Positions 1 to 7,815 of a stretch of 64,000 nucleotides of DNA are shown here, piece by piece. Numbering within the stretch: position 1 is the stretch's first letter; every line of letters starts with the position of its first letter. This stretch comes from Frondihabitans sp. Leaf304 (GTDB taxonomy: Bacteria; Actinomycetota; Actinomycetes; Actinomycetales; Microbacteriaceae). The stretch covers positions 507,883 to 571,882 of the forward strand of contig NZ_LMNV01000003.1 of the NCBI RefSeq assembly GCF_001423105.1. Direction: 5' to 3'. A model generated the notes under the pieces. That model saw nothing but the letters and a program-made list of their open reading frames with translations, searched no databases and was not told where the DNA came from. The translations under genes and the position numbers were made by a program.

Positions 1-1
1 G

Positions 2-1120
2 CTGGCGTTCCTGTTGCACGTCGAGCACCAGACCGATTCCTACGGCGCGGCGGGCGTGGTCCTCGCCGCGACGAGCGTCGGCCAGGCCATCTCAGGCCCT
101 CTCACCAGTCGCTGGATGGGCATCTGGCGCATGCGACCCGTGTTGCTGCTGACGCTCGTGGTCTGCCTGACGAGCCTCCTGGTATTCGCACTCGCTCCGC
201 TGACTCTTCCCCTCTATATGGTCGTCGGCTTCTTCGCCGGGCTGAGCGTGCCGCCGATCCAGCCCGCCGTCCGCACCATCTACCCCAAGATGGTCAACTC
301 GACGCAGCTCACTCCCCTCTTCTCGCTCGACGCCTCCGCCCAAGAGATCATCTGGGTCGCGGGCCCCGTCGTCACCACGTTCGTCGGCACGCAGATCGGC
401 ACCGTCTACGCGATTCTCGTGGCCGCGGCGTTCCTCATCGGGGGTGGAGCCTGGTTCATCGCTTCTCCCGAGGTGGGCCGCGTGCGCATTCCGCAGAGCA
501 AGCGTGCCTTCGGCAAGGTGCTGCTACGCCCGACCGTGCTCCTCTCGACGATGACCGGCTTCCTCCTGATCGGCACGTGCGCCGCGGTCGAAGCCGGAGT
601 CATCTCGGCGTTCGGCGACGGCAGCCCCAACTCCGGCTTCGTGCTCGCCATCTTCGCGATCGGGTCACTCGTCGGCGGTCTCCTCCTCGGCCACCTCGCC
701 GTCGGGCCGTGGTCGCTGCCGATCCGGATGCTGATCGTGTTCGTCGGCATCATTCTGACGATCGTGATGCCGACGTCGTTCGTCTGGCTGTGCGTCACCC
801 TCCTGATTGCCGGTGTCGGAATCGCGCCCGCTCTCGCCGTGATGTTCGCGATCATCTCGTCGAGCGTGCGTTTCAGCGACACCGCCGAGGCCTACGGCTG
901 GTCGGGCACCGGGCAACTGATCGGCGCTGCGATCGGCTCGGCCATCGCCGGCGCCCTCATCGACTCGAAGGGGACGGTCGGCGGACTCTACGTCGCCGCC
1001 GCGTTCGCACTCGTCGGGGTGCTCGTGCCCGTCGTCTTCAAGCGCTGGCTGCCCGATCTGCGCGGCACCGATGCGAGCCCGCTGGCCGACACCGAGCCGG
1101 TGCCGATCCAGACGAGCTGA
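2..1120 (+). CDS. MFS transporter, 5' end outside the window
   Basis: Major facilitator superfamily permease lacking its N-terminus. The frame is open to the left edge, so the first one or two membrane helices are not seen. About 372 residues remain, with repeated hydrophobic stretches alternating with short loops. A basic stretch near GVRIPQSKR-like sequence around residue 160 probably marks the central cytoplasmic loop between the two six-helix halves. The segment with two PP/AVR turns (VPPIQPAVR) resembles the loop of drug/sugar efflux MFS proteins. No substrate can be assigned. It ends about 25 bp before a palindromic repeat. The family call is secure; specificity is unknown. Confidence 0.85.
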   Translation: MAFLLHVEHQTDSYGAAGVVLAATSVGQAISGPLTSRWMGIWRMRPVLLLTLVVCLTSLLVFALAPLTLPLYMVVGFFAGLSVPPIQPAVRTIYPKMVNSTQLTPLFSLDASAQEIIWVAGPVVTTFVGTQIGTVYAILVAAAFLIGGGAWFIASPEVGRVRIPQSKRAFGKVLLRPTVLLSTMTGFLLIGTCAAVEAGVISAFGDGSPNSGFVLAIFAIGSLVGGLLLGHLAVGPWSLPIRMLIVFVGIILTIVMPTSFVWLCVTLLIAGVGIAPALAVMFAIISSSVRFSDTAEAYGWSGTGQLIGAAIGSAIAGALIDSKGTVGGLYVAAAFALVGVLVPVVFKRWLPDLRGTDASPLADTEPVPIQTS

Positions 1121-1144
1121 CGCGGTCAGTAAACAGGCCCGCCT

Positions 1145-1229
1145 TCGAATTTGAAGGAGATCTGTGGTGGCGACCCCGACGGATCCTTGATTCTTCGTCG
1201 CACGGCAGGCGTTTCTCCTTCGAATTCGA
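1145..1229 (+). repeat. Palindromic element copy 1 (~85 bp)
   Basis: First of six related elements in the window. The left arm reads TCGAATTTGAAGGAGA and the right arm TCTCCTTCGAATTCGA, enclosing a core with GACCCCGACGGATCCTTGAT. It shares the core and orientation with copies 2, 3 and 4. It lies between the MFS gene and the aldo/keto reductase; copy 2 lies on the other side of that reductase. Confidence 0.9.
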
Positions 1230-1282
1230 GCCCGCCGTCGAACCCTGGCGGTGCGGCAACCCTGCGCGGCGATAATCGAGTC

Positions 1283-2113
1283 ATGACTCTCGACGCGGTC
1301 CCCAGGATCCGGCTCAACGACGGCAACACCATCCCGCAGCTCGGCCTCGGGGTCTACAAGGTCGACGACGACGAGGCGGAGCGCAGCGTCGAGGCAGCCC
1401 TCCAAGCCGGCTACCGCCACATCGACACCGCCGAGTACTACGCCAATGAGGCGGGCGTCGGCCGTGCCCTCGCCTCATCCGGCATCGCGCGCGACGACGT
1501 CTACGTGACGACCAAGGTGTGGAACGACCAGCAGGGCTTCGACTCGACCCTCTCGTCGTTCGACCGCAGCATGACGAAGCTCGGCCTCGACGTCCTCGAC
1601 CTCTACCTGATCCACTGGCCGGCACCCCGCCAAGACCTCTACGTCGACACCTATCGCGCTCTCGAGCGCCTCCGTGAGGAGGGGCGGGTCCGGTCGATCG
1701 GCGTCTCGAACTTCCAGGTGCACCACCTCGAGCGCCTGCTCGGCGAGACCGGCGTCGTGCCCGTGATCAACCAGATCGAAGTGCAGCCGTGGCTGCAGCA
1801 GCGCGAACTCCGCGACTTCGGCGACACCCGCCACATCGTCACCGAGGCGTGGTCGCCGCTGGCGCGGGGCAGGATCCTCGACGAACCCGTCCTCACCACG
1901 CTGGCGAGCGCCCACGGAGTGTCGGTCGCCCAGCTCGTGATCCGCTGGCACCTGCAGTCGGGGCTCGTCGTGATCCCGAAGTCGGTGACGCCCTCGCGGA
2001 TCGCCGAGAACATCGACGTGTTCGGCTTCGAGCTCTCGGCCGACGAGATGGCGTCGATCGCCGCGCTCGATGCCGGCGAGCGCGTGGGGTCGCACCCGGA
2101 CGAGGTCGGCTAG
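1283..2113 (+). CDS. Aldo/keto reductase
   Basis: NAD(P)H-dependent oxidoreductase of the AKR superfamily (AKR5 / 2,5-diketo-D-gluconate reductase-like), 276 residues, cytoplasmic, reducing aldehydes or ketones. The sequence begins PRIRLNDGNTIPQLGLGVYK. The catalytic block DTAEYYANE carries Asp48 and Tyr53, TTKVW supplies the lysine and LIHWP the histidine. The C-terminal cofactor motif VIPKSVTPSRIAEN is intact. The ATG at 1283 is chosen because homologues start just before this beta-hairpin; the frame remains open upstream only through repeat copy 1. The gene stands alone and is bracketed by repeat copies 1 and 2. The physiological substrate is unknown. Confidence 0.92.
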   Translation: MTLDAVPRIRLNDGNTIPQLGLGVYKVDDDEAERSVEAALQAGYRHIDTAEYYANEAGVGRALASSGIARDDVYVTTKVWNDQQGFDSTLSSFDRSMTKLGLDVLDLYLIHWPAPRQDLYVDTYRALERLREEGRVRSIGVSNFQVHHLERLLGETGVVPVINQIEVQPWLQQRELRDFGDTRHIVTEAWSPLARGRILDEPVLTTLASAHGVSVAQLVIRWHLQSGLVVIPKSVTPSRIAENIDVFGFELSADEMASIAALDAGERVGSHPDEVG

Positions 2114-2152
2114 TTCCGCAACGCGCCGGCCCGTTAGCCCGCCGACCCCCGT

Positions 2153-2239
2153 TGCAAATTTGAAGGAGATTTGGGCACGCGACCCCGCCGGATCCTGATG
2201 TTTTCGTTCCCGGCCGCGCGTTTCTCCTTCAAATTTGCA
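2153..2239 (+). repeat. Palindromic element copy 2 (~87 bp)
   Basis: The terminal arms are perfectly complementary (TGCAAATTTGAAGGAGA and its reverse complement) and differ from other copies by compensating changes on both sides. The core has GACCCCGCCGGATCCTGATG. It has the same orientation as copy 1, 0.9 kb upstream. Confidence 0.9.
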
Positions 2240-2424
2240 GGAGCACGCTGGGCCCAGGCACCGAGCGCAGGATCCGACGGCGCAGCTCCCAGCGTCAGCC
2301 CCGGTACCGTTGCAGGGCACGCGCACAGCACACCGAAAGCAGCAGTGATGCCCGACGACCGAGGCTTGCCCGAGGTCCGGCACGCGGACGCTCTCGGAGA
2401 AGAAAAAGAGCACAAGGAGCACCC

Positions 2425-2952
2425 ATGACGATCACCGCCGCAGCAGACGGTTCCGCCCTCGGCAACCCCGGGCCCGCCGGCTGGGCCTGGTACGTCGACG
2501 ACTCGCGATGGGCGGCGGGCGGCTGGCCGCGCAACACGAACAACGTGGGTGAGCTGACGGCTGTGCTCGAGCTGCTCCGTGCGACCGCCGACGAAGACGA
2601 CGACCTGCACATCCTCTGCGACAGTCAGTACACGATCAAGGCGTGCACCGAGTGGCTGCCGGGCTGGAAGCGCAAGGGCTGGCGCAAGGCCGACGGGAAG
2701 CCGGTGATGAACGTCGAGATCATCAAGGAGCTCGACGAGGCCCTCCAGGGTCGCCGCGTGAAGTTCGAGTGGGTCAAGGGGCACATCGGGCACCCGATGA
2801 ACGAGGCGGCCGACATCCGGGCACGCACGGCGGCAGAGGCATTCCAACGCCGGAGCGAGGTGCCGCACGGCCCCGGGTGGCCGGGCCGGCCCGTGACGAC
2901 GGTGTCGGATGCGGCTTCCGCGGATCCTGAGGCCCCGGCCACGCTCTTCTAA
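2425..2952 (+). CDS. rnhA: Ribonuclease HI
   Basis: Cleaves the RNA strand of RNA-DNA hybrids in the cytoplasm. The protein is 175 residues. All catalytic positions of RNase HI are visible: Asp8 in AADGSALGNPGPAG, Glu43 in NNVGELTAV, Asp66 in LCDSQYT, His120 in VKGHIGHP and Asp130 in NEAADIRAR. The substrate-handling loop (WLPGWKRKGWRKADGKP) is intact. The C-terminal 35 residues are extra and low-complexity. AAGGAG is well placed before the ATG. The 185 bp between repeat copy 2 and the start show no other gene. A small hairpin begins at the stop codon. Confidence 0.95.
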   Translation: MTITAAADGSALGNPGPAGWAWYVDDSRWAAGGWPRNTNNVGELTAVLELLRATADEDDDLHILCDSQYTIKACTEWLPGWKRKGWRKADGKPVMNVEIIKELDEALQGRRVKFEWVKGHIGHPMNEAADIRARTAAEAFQRRSEVPHGPGWPGRPVTTVSDAASADPEAPATLF

Positions 2953-2969
2953 GACGTCGCCCGACGTCT
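2952..2969. terminator. Hairpin at the rnhA stop
   Basis: Perfect 8-bp stem AGACGTCG / CGACGTCT with a 2-base loop, starting at the last base of the stop codon. It has no T-tract, so termination is inferred from position between convergent genes. Confidence 0.45.
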
Positions 2970-3044
2970 CGCGGGCTCCCCGCGCTGCCGCGGCAGGTCG
3001 CCTAGTCCGCCCTACGTCGTGCGGACACGCGCCCCGGCCGCGAA

Positions 3045-5618
3045 CTACCCGCCGACCGGACCCACAGCGGTCACCCGCACGACCGCCTCGCCCTGCTCGT
3101 TCGATTCGGCGAGGTCGACGGTCGCCGAGATGCCCCAGTCGTGGTCGCCCGCGGGATCCTCGAAGATCTGTCGCACCAGCCACTGGGTGGCGCCCTCCTC
3201 GACGACGAGCATCGCCGCGCTGCGGGCACTCGGCCCGGTGCCGATCGCGTCGTACTCGTCGTAGTACCGGTCGAGCGCGGAGCCCCAGGCGTCGACGTCG
3301 AATCCGGCCGCGGCATCGAGTGCGCCGAGAGCCTCCGCGTCATCGAGAGCCGCGAGCTGCACCCGGCGGAACATCTCGTTGCGGACCAGCACGGTGAAGG
3401 CCCGATGGTTCGCGGTGAGAGTGCGGAGGGTCGGCGGCACGATCGCCTCGTGCGACGTGACCTCGGTCGGGTTGACCATCTCTTCCCACTCGTCGAGCAG
3501 AGACGAGTCGACCTGCCGCACCAGCTCACCGAGCCACTCGATGAGGTCGAGCAGTTCGTCGGTCTTGGCCTCGTCGGGAATCGTCTGCCGCATGGCGCGG
3601 TAGGCGTCGGAGAGGTAGCGCAGCACGAGGCCCTCCGAGCGCGCGAGCCCGTAGAAGTTGACGTAGTCGCCGAACGTCATCGCCCGCTCGTAGAGGTCGC
3701 GGACGACCGCCTTCGGTGACAGCTCGAAGTCGCCGATCCACGGCTGAGACCCCTTGTAGGTCTCGAACAGCGCACCCAGCAACTCGTCGAGCGGCTTCGG
3801 CCAGGTGATCTCTTCGAGGCGCTCCATGCGCTCCTCGTATTCGATGCCCTCCCGTTTCATCTCGGCCACCGCCTCGCCGCGCGCCTTGAACTGCTGCTGC
3901 GAGAGGATCGGCCGCGGGTCGTCGAGGGTCGACTCGACCACCGACACCATGTCGAGCGCGTAGGTCGGCGACTCCGGATCGAGCACCTCGAACGTCGCGA
4001 GCGCGAACGGCGAGAGGGGCTGGTTGAGCGCGAAGTTCGGCTGCAGGTCGACGGTGAGCTGAATGGTCGGACGGGGCGAAGGATCCGCGGCACTCGCGAC
4101 CCCGGGCACCTGCTCGACCACGCCGGACTCTCGCAATGCCCGGTAGATCGCGATCGCCTGCCGGGCGAGGGCGTATTTCTGCGCCTTCGTCGAGTGGTTC
4201 TCGAACACCAGCGACCGGACGTTGCCGAACACGTCGCCGCCGCGGGCGATCACGTTGAGCAGCATCGCGTGGGTGATCTGCATGCTCGACGTGAGCGCTT
4301 CGGGTTCGGCCTCGACGAGTTTGAAGAACGAAGGCTCGCCCCACGAGACGAACCCCTCGGGGGCCTTCTTGCGCACGATCTTGCGCTTCTTCTTGAGGTC
4401 GTCACCGGCCCGTTTGATCTGGGCGAGGTTCTCGATCTCGTGCTCGGGCGCCTGAAGGGTGACCGTGCCTGCGGTGTCGTAGCCCGCCCTCCCCGCCCGG
4501 CCGGCGACCTGGTGGAACTCACGAGCGCTCAGCTGCCGCATGCGCGTGCCGTCGAACTTCGTCAGCGCAGTGAGCAGCACCGTGCGGATCGGCACGTTGA
4601 TGCCGACGCCGAGGGTGTCGGTGCCGCAGATGACGCGCAGCAGACCGCGCTGAGCCAGTTGCTCGACGAGGCGGCGGTACTTCGGCAGCATGCCGGCGTG
4701 GTGAACGCCGATGCCCGCGCGCACCAGCCGATTGAGGGTCTTGCCAAAGCCGGTCGAGAAGCGGAATCCGGCGATCAGCTCGGCGATCTCGTCGCGCTGC
4801 TCTCGCGTCGCGATCTTGATGCTCGACAGAGCCTGCGCTCGCTCGAGCGCGGCCGCCTGCGAGAAGTGCACCACGTAGATCGGAGCCTCGCCGGTGCTGA
4901 GGAGCTCCTCGACCGTCTCGTGCACGGGAGTCGTCGCATAGAAGTAGTGGAGCGGAACGGGACGCTCGACGCCGGTGACGAGGGCGACGGGCTTGCCGGT
5001 GCGACGCGCAATGTCGTCGCTGATCGTCTCGACATTGCCGAGCGTCGCGCTCATCAGGAGGAACTGCACGTCGGGCAGAAGCAGCAACGGCACCTGCCAG
5101 GCCCAGCCGCGCGAGGGGTCGGCGTAGAAGTGGAACTCGTCCATGACGACCTGCCCCACCTCGGCAGCCGGGCCGTGACGCAGGGCGAGGTTCGCCAGGA
5201 TCTCGGCGGTGCAGCAGATGATCGGAGCATCGGAGTTGACCGACGAGTCACCGGTGACCATGCCGACGTTCTCGGGGCCGAACAACTCGACCAGCTGGAA
5301 GAACTTCTCGCTGACGAGAGCCTTGATCGGGGCCGTGTAGTAGCTGCGTTTGCCTGTCGCAAGCGCCGTGAAGTGGGCACCGGCAGCCACCAGCGACTTG
5401 CCGGTGCCGGTCGGTGTCGAGAGGATCACGCTGGCACCCGACACGAGCTCGATCATCGCCTCGTCTTGGGCGGGGTAGAGCGCCCTGCCCGACTCCTCGG
5501 CCCAGCCGGCGAAGTCGGTGTAGACCGTGTCGGCGTCGTAGCTGCCGTCGCCGTGCGTGTCGTTCGGCCCGTAGTACTCGGACAGGAGGGCTTTGAGGGG
5601 GTACTCGACAGTCGGCAT
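3045..5618 (-). CDS. DEAD/DEAH-box helicase with DUF3516 C-terminus
   Basis: Predicted ATP-dependent SF2 RNA helicase, 857 residues. The ATPase core has motif I STPTGTGKSLVA, motif II VMDEFHFY (a DEFH variant), motif III LMSATLGN and motif VI HQVAGRAGRAGYD, followed by the long helical C-terminus typical of actinobacterial DUF3516 proteins. The ATG at 5618 (MPTVEYPLKALL) is preferred. An upstream ATG at 5804 would add 62 residues encoded by a 21-bp tandem repeat and a palindrome, with no helicase homology. The role is probably RNA turnover or ribosome assembly, as inferred for Ski2/Mtr4-like relatives. It ends convergently with rnhA. Confidence 0.85.
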   Translation of the reverse strand: MPTVEYPLKALLSEYYGPNDTHGDGSYDADTVYTDFAGWAEESGRALYPAQDEAMIELVSGASVILSTPTGTGKSLVAAGAHFTALATGKRSYYTAPIKALVSEKFFQLVELFGPENVGMVTGDSSVNSDAPIICCTAEILANLALRHGPAAEVGQVVMDEFHFYADPSRGWAWQVPLLLLPDVQFLLMSATLGNVETISDDIARRTGKPVALVTGVERPVPLHYFYATTPVHETVEELLSTGEAPIYVVHFSQAAALERAQALSSIKIATREQRDEIAELIAGFRFSTGFGKTLNRLVRAGIGVHHAGMLPKYRRLVEQLAQRGLLRVICGTDTLGVGINVPIRTVLLTALTKFDGTRMRQLSAREFHQVAGRAGRAGYDTAGTVTLQAPEHEIENLAQIKRAGDDLKKKRKIVRKKAPEGFVSWGEPSFFKLVEAEPEALTSSMQITHAMLLNVIARGGDVFGNVRSLVFENHSTKAQKYALARQAIAIYRALRESGVVEQVPGVASAADPSPRPTIQLTVDLQPNFALNQPLSPFALATFEVLDPESPTYALDMVSVVESTLDDPRPILSQQQFKARGEAVAEMKREGIEYEERMERLEEITWPKPLDELLGALFETYKGSQPWIGDFELSPKAVVRDLYERAMTFGDYVNFYGLARSEGLVLRYLSDAYRAMRQTIPDEAKTDELLDLIEWLGELVRQVDSSLLDEWEEMVNPTEVTSHEAIVPPTLRTLTANHRAFTVLVRNEMFRRVQLAALDDAEALGALDAAAGFDVDAWGSALDRYYDEYDAIGTGPSARSAAMLVVEEGATQWLVRQIFEDPAGDHDWGISATVDLAESNEQGEAVVRVTAVGPVGG

Positions 5619-5680
5619 GGTGTCTACGATCCTGCCGTACTCCCCTGCACGGTGCCGGATCGCGTGGGCCGGGCTTGTGG

Positions 5681-5813
5681 AGTGGGCGGGTGTTCCCCGC
5701 AAGTGGGCGGGTGTTCCCCGCGAGTGGGCGGGTGTTCCCCGCAAGTGGGCGGGTGTTGTTGAGGGTCGGCGGGTGCTGCAGCACCCGCCGACGCCTAAGA
5801 ACACCCGCCCACT
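5681..5813. repeat. 21-bp tandem repeat plus perfect 28-bp palindrome
   Basis: Three full copies of a 21-bp unit (AGTGGGCGGGTGTTCCCCGC plus A or G) and a partial fourth run from 5681 to 5757. They are followed by a perfect 28-bp palindrome at 5765-5792 built on GTCGGCGGGTGC. AACACCCGCCCACT (5800-5813) is the reverse complement of the start of each tandem unit, so alternative hairpins can form. It lies in the 5' region of the helicase gene. Confidence 0.85.
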
Positions 5814-5854
5814 CGCGCGAGCCCGCCGCGGCGCAGCCGCCAGTAAATACGAGA

Positions 5855-5899
5855 ATGCGCCCCCGTCAACGAGCCGCGAGGCTCGGACTGGGGGCGCAT
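5855..5899. other. Nested hairpin, possible structured RNA or terminator
   Basis: The outer stem ATGCGCCCCC / GGGGGCGCAT encloses an inner stem CGAGCC-GCGA-GGCTCG. No T-tract follows on either strand. It lies downstream of the SHOCT gene on the minus strand and could be its terminator, or a small structured RNA. Confidence 0.5.
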
Positions 5900-6186
5900 C
5901 GACACGTCCCTGGCGGGCGACCGAGCGGAATCGGATCAGGTGACTGCCGCGCGATCGAACCAGTTGATGGACGTGCTGCCTCGGTAACCAGCCGAAAGCT
6001 TTCCTAAGCTATATGCCAACGCATACGACCAACGGGTGATCATCGGGTGATAGATCGGGCGGGTGTGGGTACTTATGCCTACACGGGGCACAGAATTCAG
6101 CGTTTCGGGGCACAAGGTGGCTGGACGATCCGACAACCAAAGGATCCGGGGCGTGCCCACCCCCTCCAGGCGCCGAGTGGCCCGTC

Positions 6187-6681
6187 TCAGCTGGCGAGGA
6201 TCGCCGCCCGAGCGGCCGCGTGCTCCGACTCGGTGATGATGCCGCGCGCCCGGAGGCCGTCGACCTCGCGAAGGCGCTCCTCGAGCGTCAACGTCGACGG
6301 CGGTGTCGGAGCATCCGCCGAGGCAGTTGCTCCGGAGGCGTCATCTGCGGAGGCAGCACCCGACCCGACCTTCTGCGCCTGCAGCGTGTCCAGGGCCGCC
6401 GCGCGGATGTCGTTGTCAAGCGTCAGCGGGTTCTTGCCCTGCTGGGCGAGCTTGACAGCCCGATAGATGGCAAGGCCGATTCCGATCACGATGATGATCA
6501 CGATGATTGTGAAGAGCGCCGAGAACGCCTGTCCCGGCCCCGACTGCATCAACGGGTCGCTGCTGCCGCCAAACGGATCGGAGCCATCGACGAACGGATC
6601 GTCGGCCGAGCCGTCGCCGGTCGTCAGAGCCGGATCGAAGGCCGAGGCGAAGACCATCGCGTGCGTGAAGAGTTCCCCCAT
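6187..6681 (-). CDS. SHOCT-domain membrane protein
   Basis: A 164-residue protein of unknown function. A single strongly hydrophobic helix (SALFTIIVIIIVIGIGLAIYR) lies near residues 56-76. It is preceded by an acidic Gly/Ser/Asp stretch with DPF repeats and followed by an Ala/Ser linker. The last 35 residues form a SHOCT domain (LEERLREVDGLRARGIITE then EHAAARAAIL), a short helical module common at C-termini. The ATG at 6681 is chosen; an upstream in-frame ATG at 6717 would add MRRRGSARFNQR. No Shine-Dalgarno decides between them. It stands alone between intergenic repeats and a plus-strand gene. Confidence 0.75.
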   Translation of the reverse strand: MGELFTHAMVFASAFDPALTTGDGSADDPFVDGSDPFGGSSDPLMQSGPGQAFSALFTIIVIIIVIGIGLAIYRAVKLAQQGKNPLTLDNDIRAAALDTLQAQKVGSGAASADDASGATASADAPTPPSTLTLEERLREVDGLRARGIITESEHAAARAAILAS

Positions 6682-6838
6682 GCGCTGATTGAAGCGCGCG
6701 GAGCCCCGGCGGCGCAAGTCGCGCGCCGCGTGTCAGACCCCCACAACGGGCCGCCGGATCCTGGGCTCCCCCGTCTGCGATGCTGTAGAACGAAAAGATG
6801 CGGTTCTTGCCGCCCACCCCCACTCAGAAGGATCGACG

Positions 6839-7729
6839 ATGTCGTCAGCCCCTACCCCCGTCCGCGTCGCTGTCACCGGCGGTTCCGGCAAGCTCGGCCG
6901 TGCGGTCGTGCGCGATCTCGCCGAGCACGGCTACGAGGTGGTGCTGCTCGATCGCGTGCCGTCGCCCGACCCCGTGCAGGGCGTCTCGTTTACCCGCGTC
7001 GACCTCTCCGACTACGGGCAGGTGCTCGAGGCGCTCACGCACATCGACGACCGCTACGACCACATCGACGCCGTCGTGCACCTCGGGGCCATCCCGGCGC
7101 CGGGGCTGGTGCCGAACGCGGCCCTCTTCACGAACAACGTCACGTCGAGCTACAACGTGTTCGCGGCCGCTCGCGCCGCCAAGATCCGCAACGTCGTCTG
7201 GGCCTCGAGCGAGACGCTCCTGGGTCTCCCGTTCGCCATCGACCCGCCGTACATCCCCGTCGACGAGAACTACCCGGTGCGCCCCGAGTCGTCGTACTCG
7301 CTGGGCAAGGCCGTCGACGAGGAGATGGCGCGGCACTTCACCCGCTGGGATCGCCAGCTCAAGCTCATCGGCCTGCGCTTCTCGAACGTGATGGACGACG
7401 CCGACTACGAGGCCTTCCCGTTCGACGACGACCCGGAGTCGCGCTCGTTCAACCTGTGGTCGTACATCGACCACCGCGACGGCGCTCTCGCGGTGCGTCT
7501 GGCGCTCGAGTCGGATCTCGTCGGATTCGAGGCGTTCATCATCGCCGCGTCCGACACGGTCATGAACACGCCGACGGCCGTTCTGGCCGATCAGTTCCTG
7601 CCCGACGTCGAGCGTCGTTCGGCCGTCGAGGGCACGATGCCGCTGCTCTCGAGCGACAAGGCCCGCGACCTGCTCGGCTTCGTGCCCGAGTACTCCTGGC
7701 GCGGCTGGGGCGATCGCTCCGGCAAGTAG
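6839..7729 (+). CDS. NAD-dependent epimerase/dehydratase family protein
   Basis: Extended short-chain dehydrogenase/reductase of 296 residues acting on a nucleotide sugar or similar substrate. The N-terminus has the Rossmann motif TGGSGKLGR (GxxGxxG), the acid LLDR that selects NAD, the substrate strand HLGAIPAPG and the catalytic YSLGK (YxxxK). The ATG at 6839 is preceded by AGAAGGATCGACG, a usable ribosome site; upstream in-frame starts lack one. It is monocistronic. The exact substrate cannot be told; L-arabinose or UDP-sugar related SDRs are similar. Confidence 0.85.
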   Translation: MSSAPTPVRVAVTGGSGKLGRAVVRDLAEHGYEVVLLDRVPSPDPVQGVSFTRVDLSDYGQVLEALTHIDDRYDHIDAVVHLGAIPAPGLVPNAALFTNNVTSSYNVFAAARAAKIRNVVWASSETLLGLPFAIDPPYIPVDENYPVRPESSYSLGKAVDEEMARHFTRWDRQLKLIGLRFSNVMDDADYEAFPFDDDPESRSFNLWSYIDHRDGALAVRLALESDLVGFEAFIIAASDTVMNTPTAVLADQFLPDVERRSAVEGTMPLLSSDKARDLLGFVPEYSWRGWGDRSGK

Positions 7730-7749
7730 CGCGAGTGCGTGACTGTCCC

Positions 7750-7787
7750 CGATCTGCTGATGTCAGGGATCTGCCATCAGCAGATCG
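7750..7787. terminator. 13-bp hairpin between convergent genes
   Basis: Perfect stem CGATCTGCTGATG / CATCAGCAGATCG with a 12-base loop between the epimerase stop and the convergent methyltransferase stop. It probably acts as a bidirectional terminator; there is no T-run. Confidence 0.6.
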
Positions 7788-7815
7788 TGGACGATCACCC
7801 GGTTGTGTGAACGGG

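Larger units (their letters stand above)
5619..6186. other. 568-bp intergenic region rich in inverted repeats
   Basis: No supported gene. It contains the tandem repeat and palindromes (5681-5813), a nested hairpin (5855-5899), and an AT-richer segment around 6000-6060 with two copies of CGGGTGAT (CGGGTGATCATCGGGTGAT) and an imperfect ATGCCAACGCAT palindrome. It separates two minus-strand genes, so it should hold the end of the SHOCT transcript and the helicase promoter. Confidence 0.6.

Noticed and set aside
5681..5757. Possible CRISPR array
   Set aside because: Units are 21 bp and directly adjacent with no spacers; no cas genes in the window.
4194..5762. Long plus-strand frame opposite the DUF3516 helicase
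   Set aside because: Mirror frame of a well-supported gene; ends in the tandem repeat and has no recognisable domain.
5619..5804. 62-codon N-terminal extension of the helicase with repeated GTPAH residues
   Set aside because: Encoded by the 21-bp repeat and palindrome; the internal ATG at 5618 matches the normal start of the family. Kept as an alternative only.
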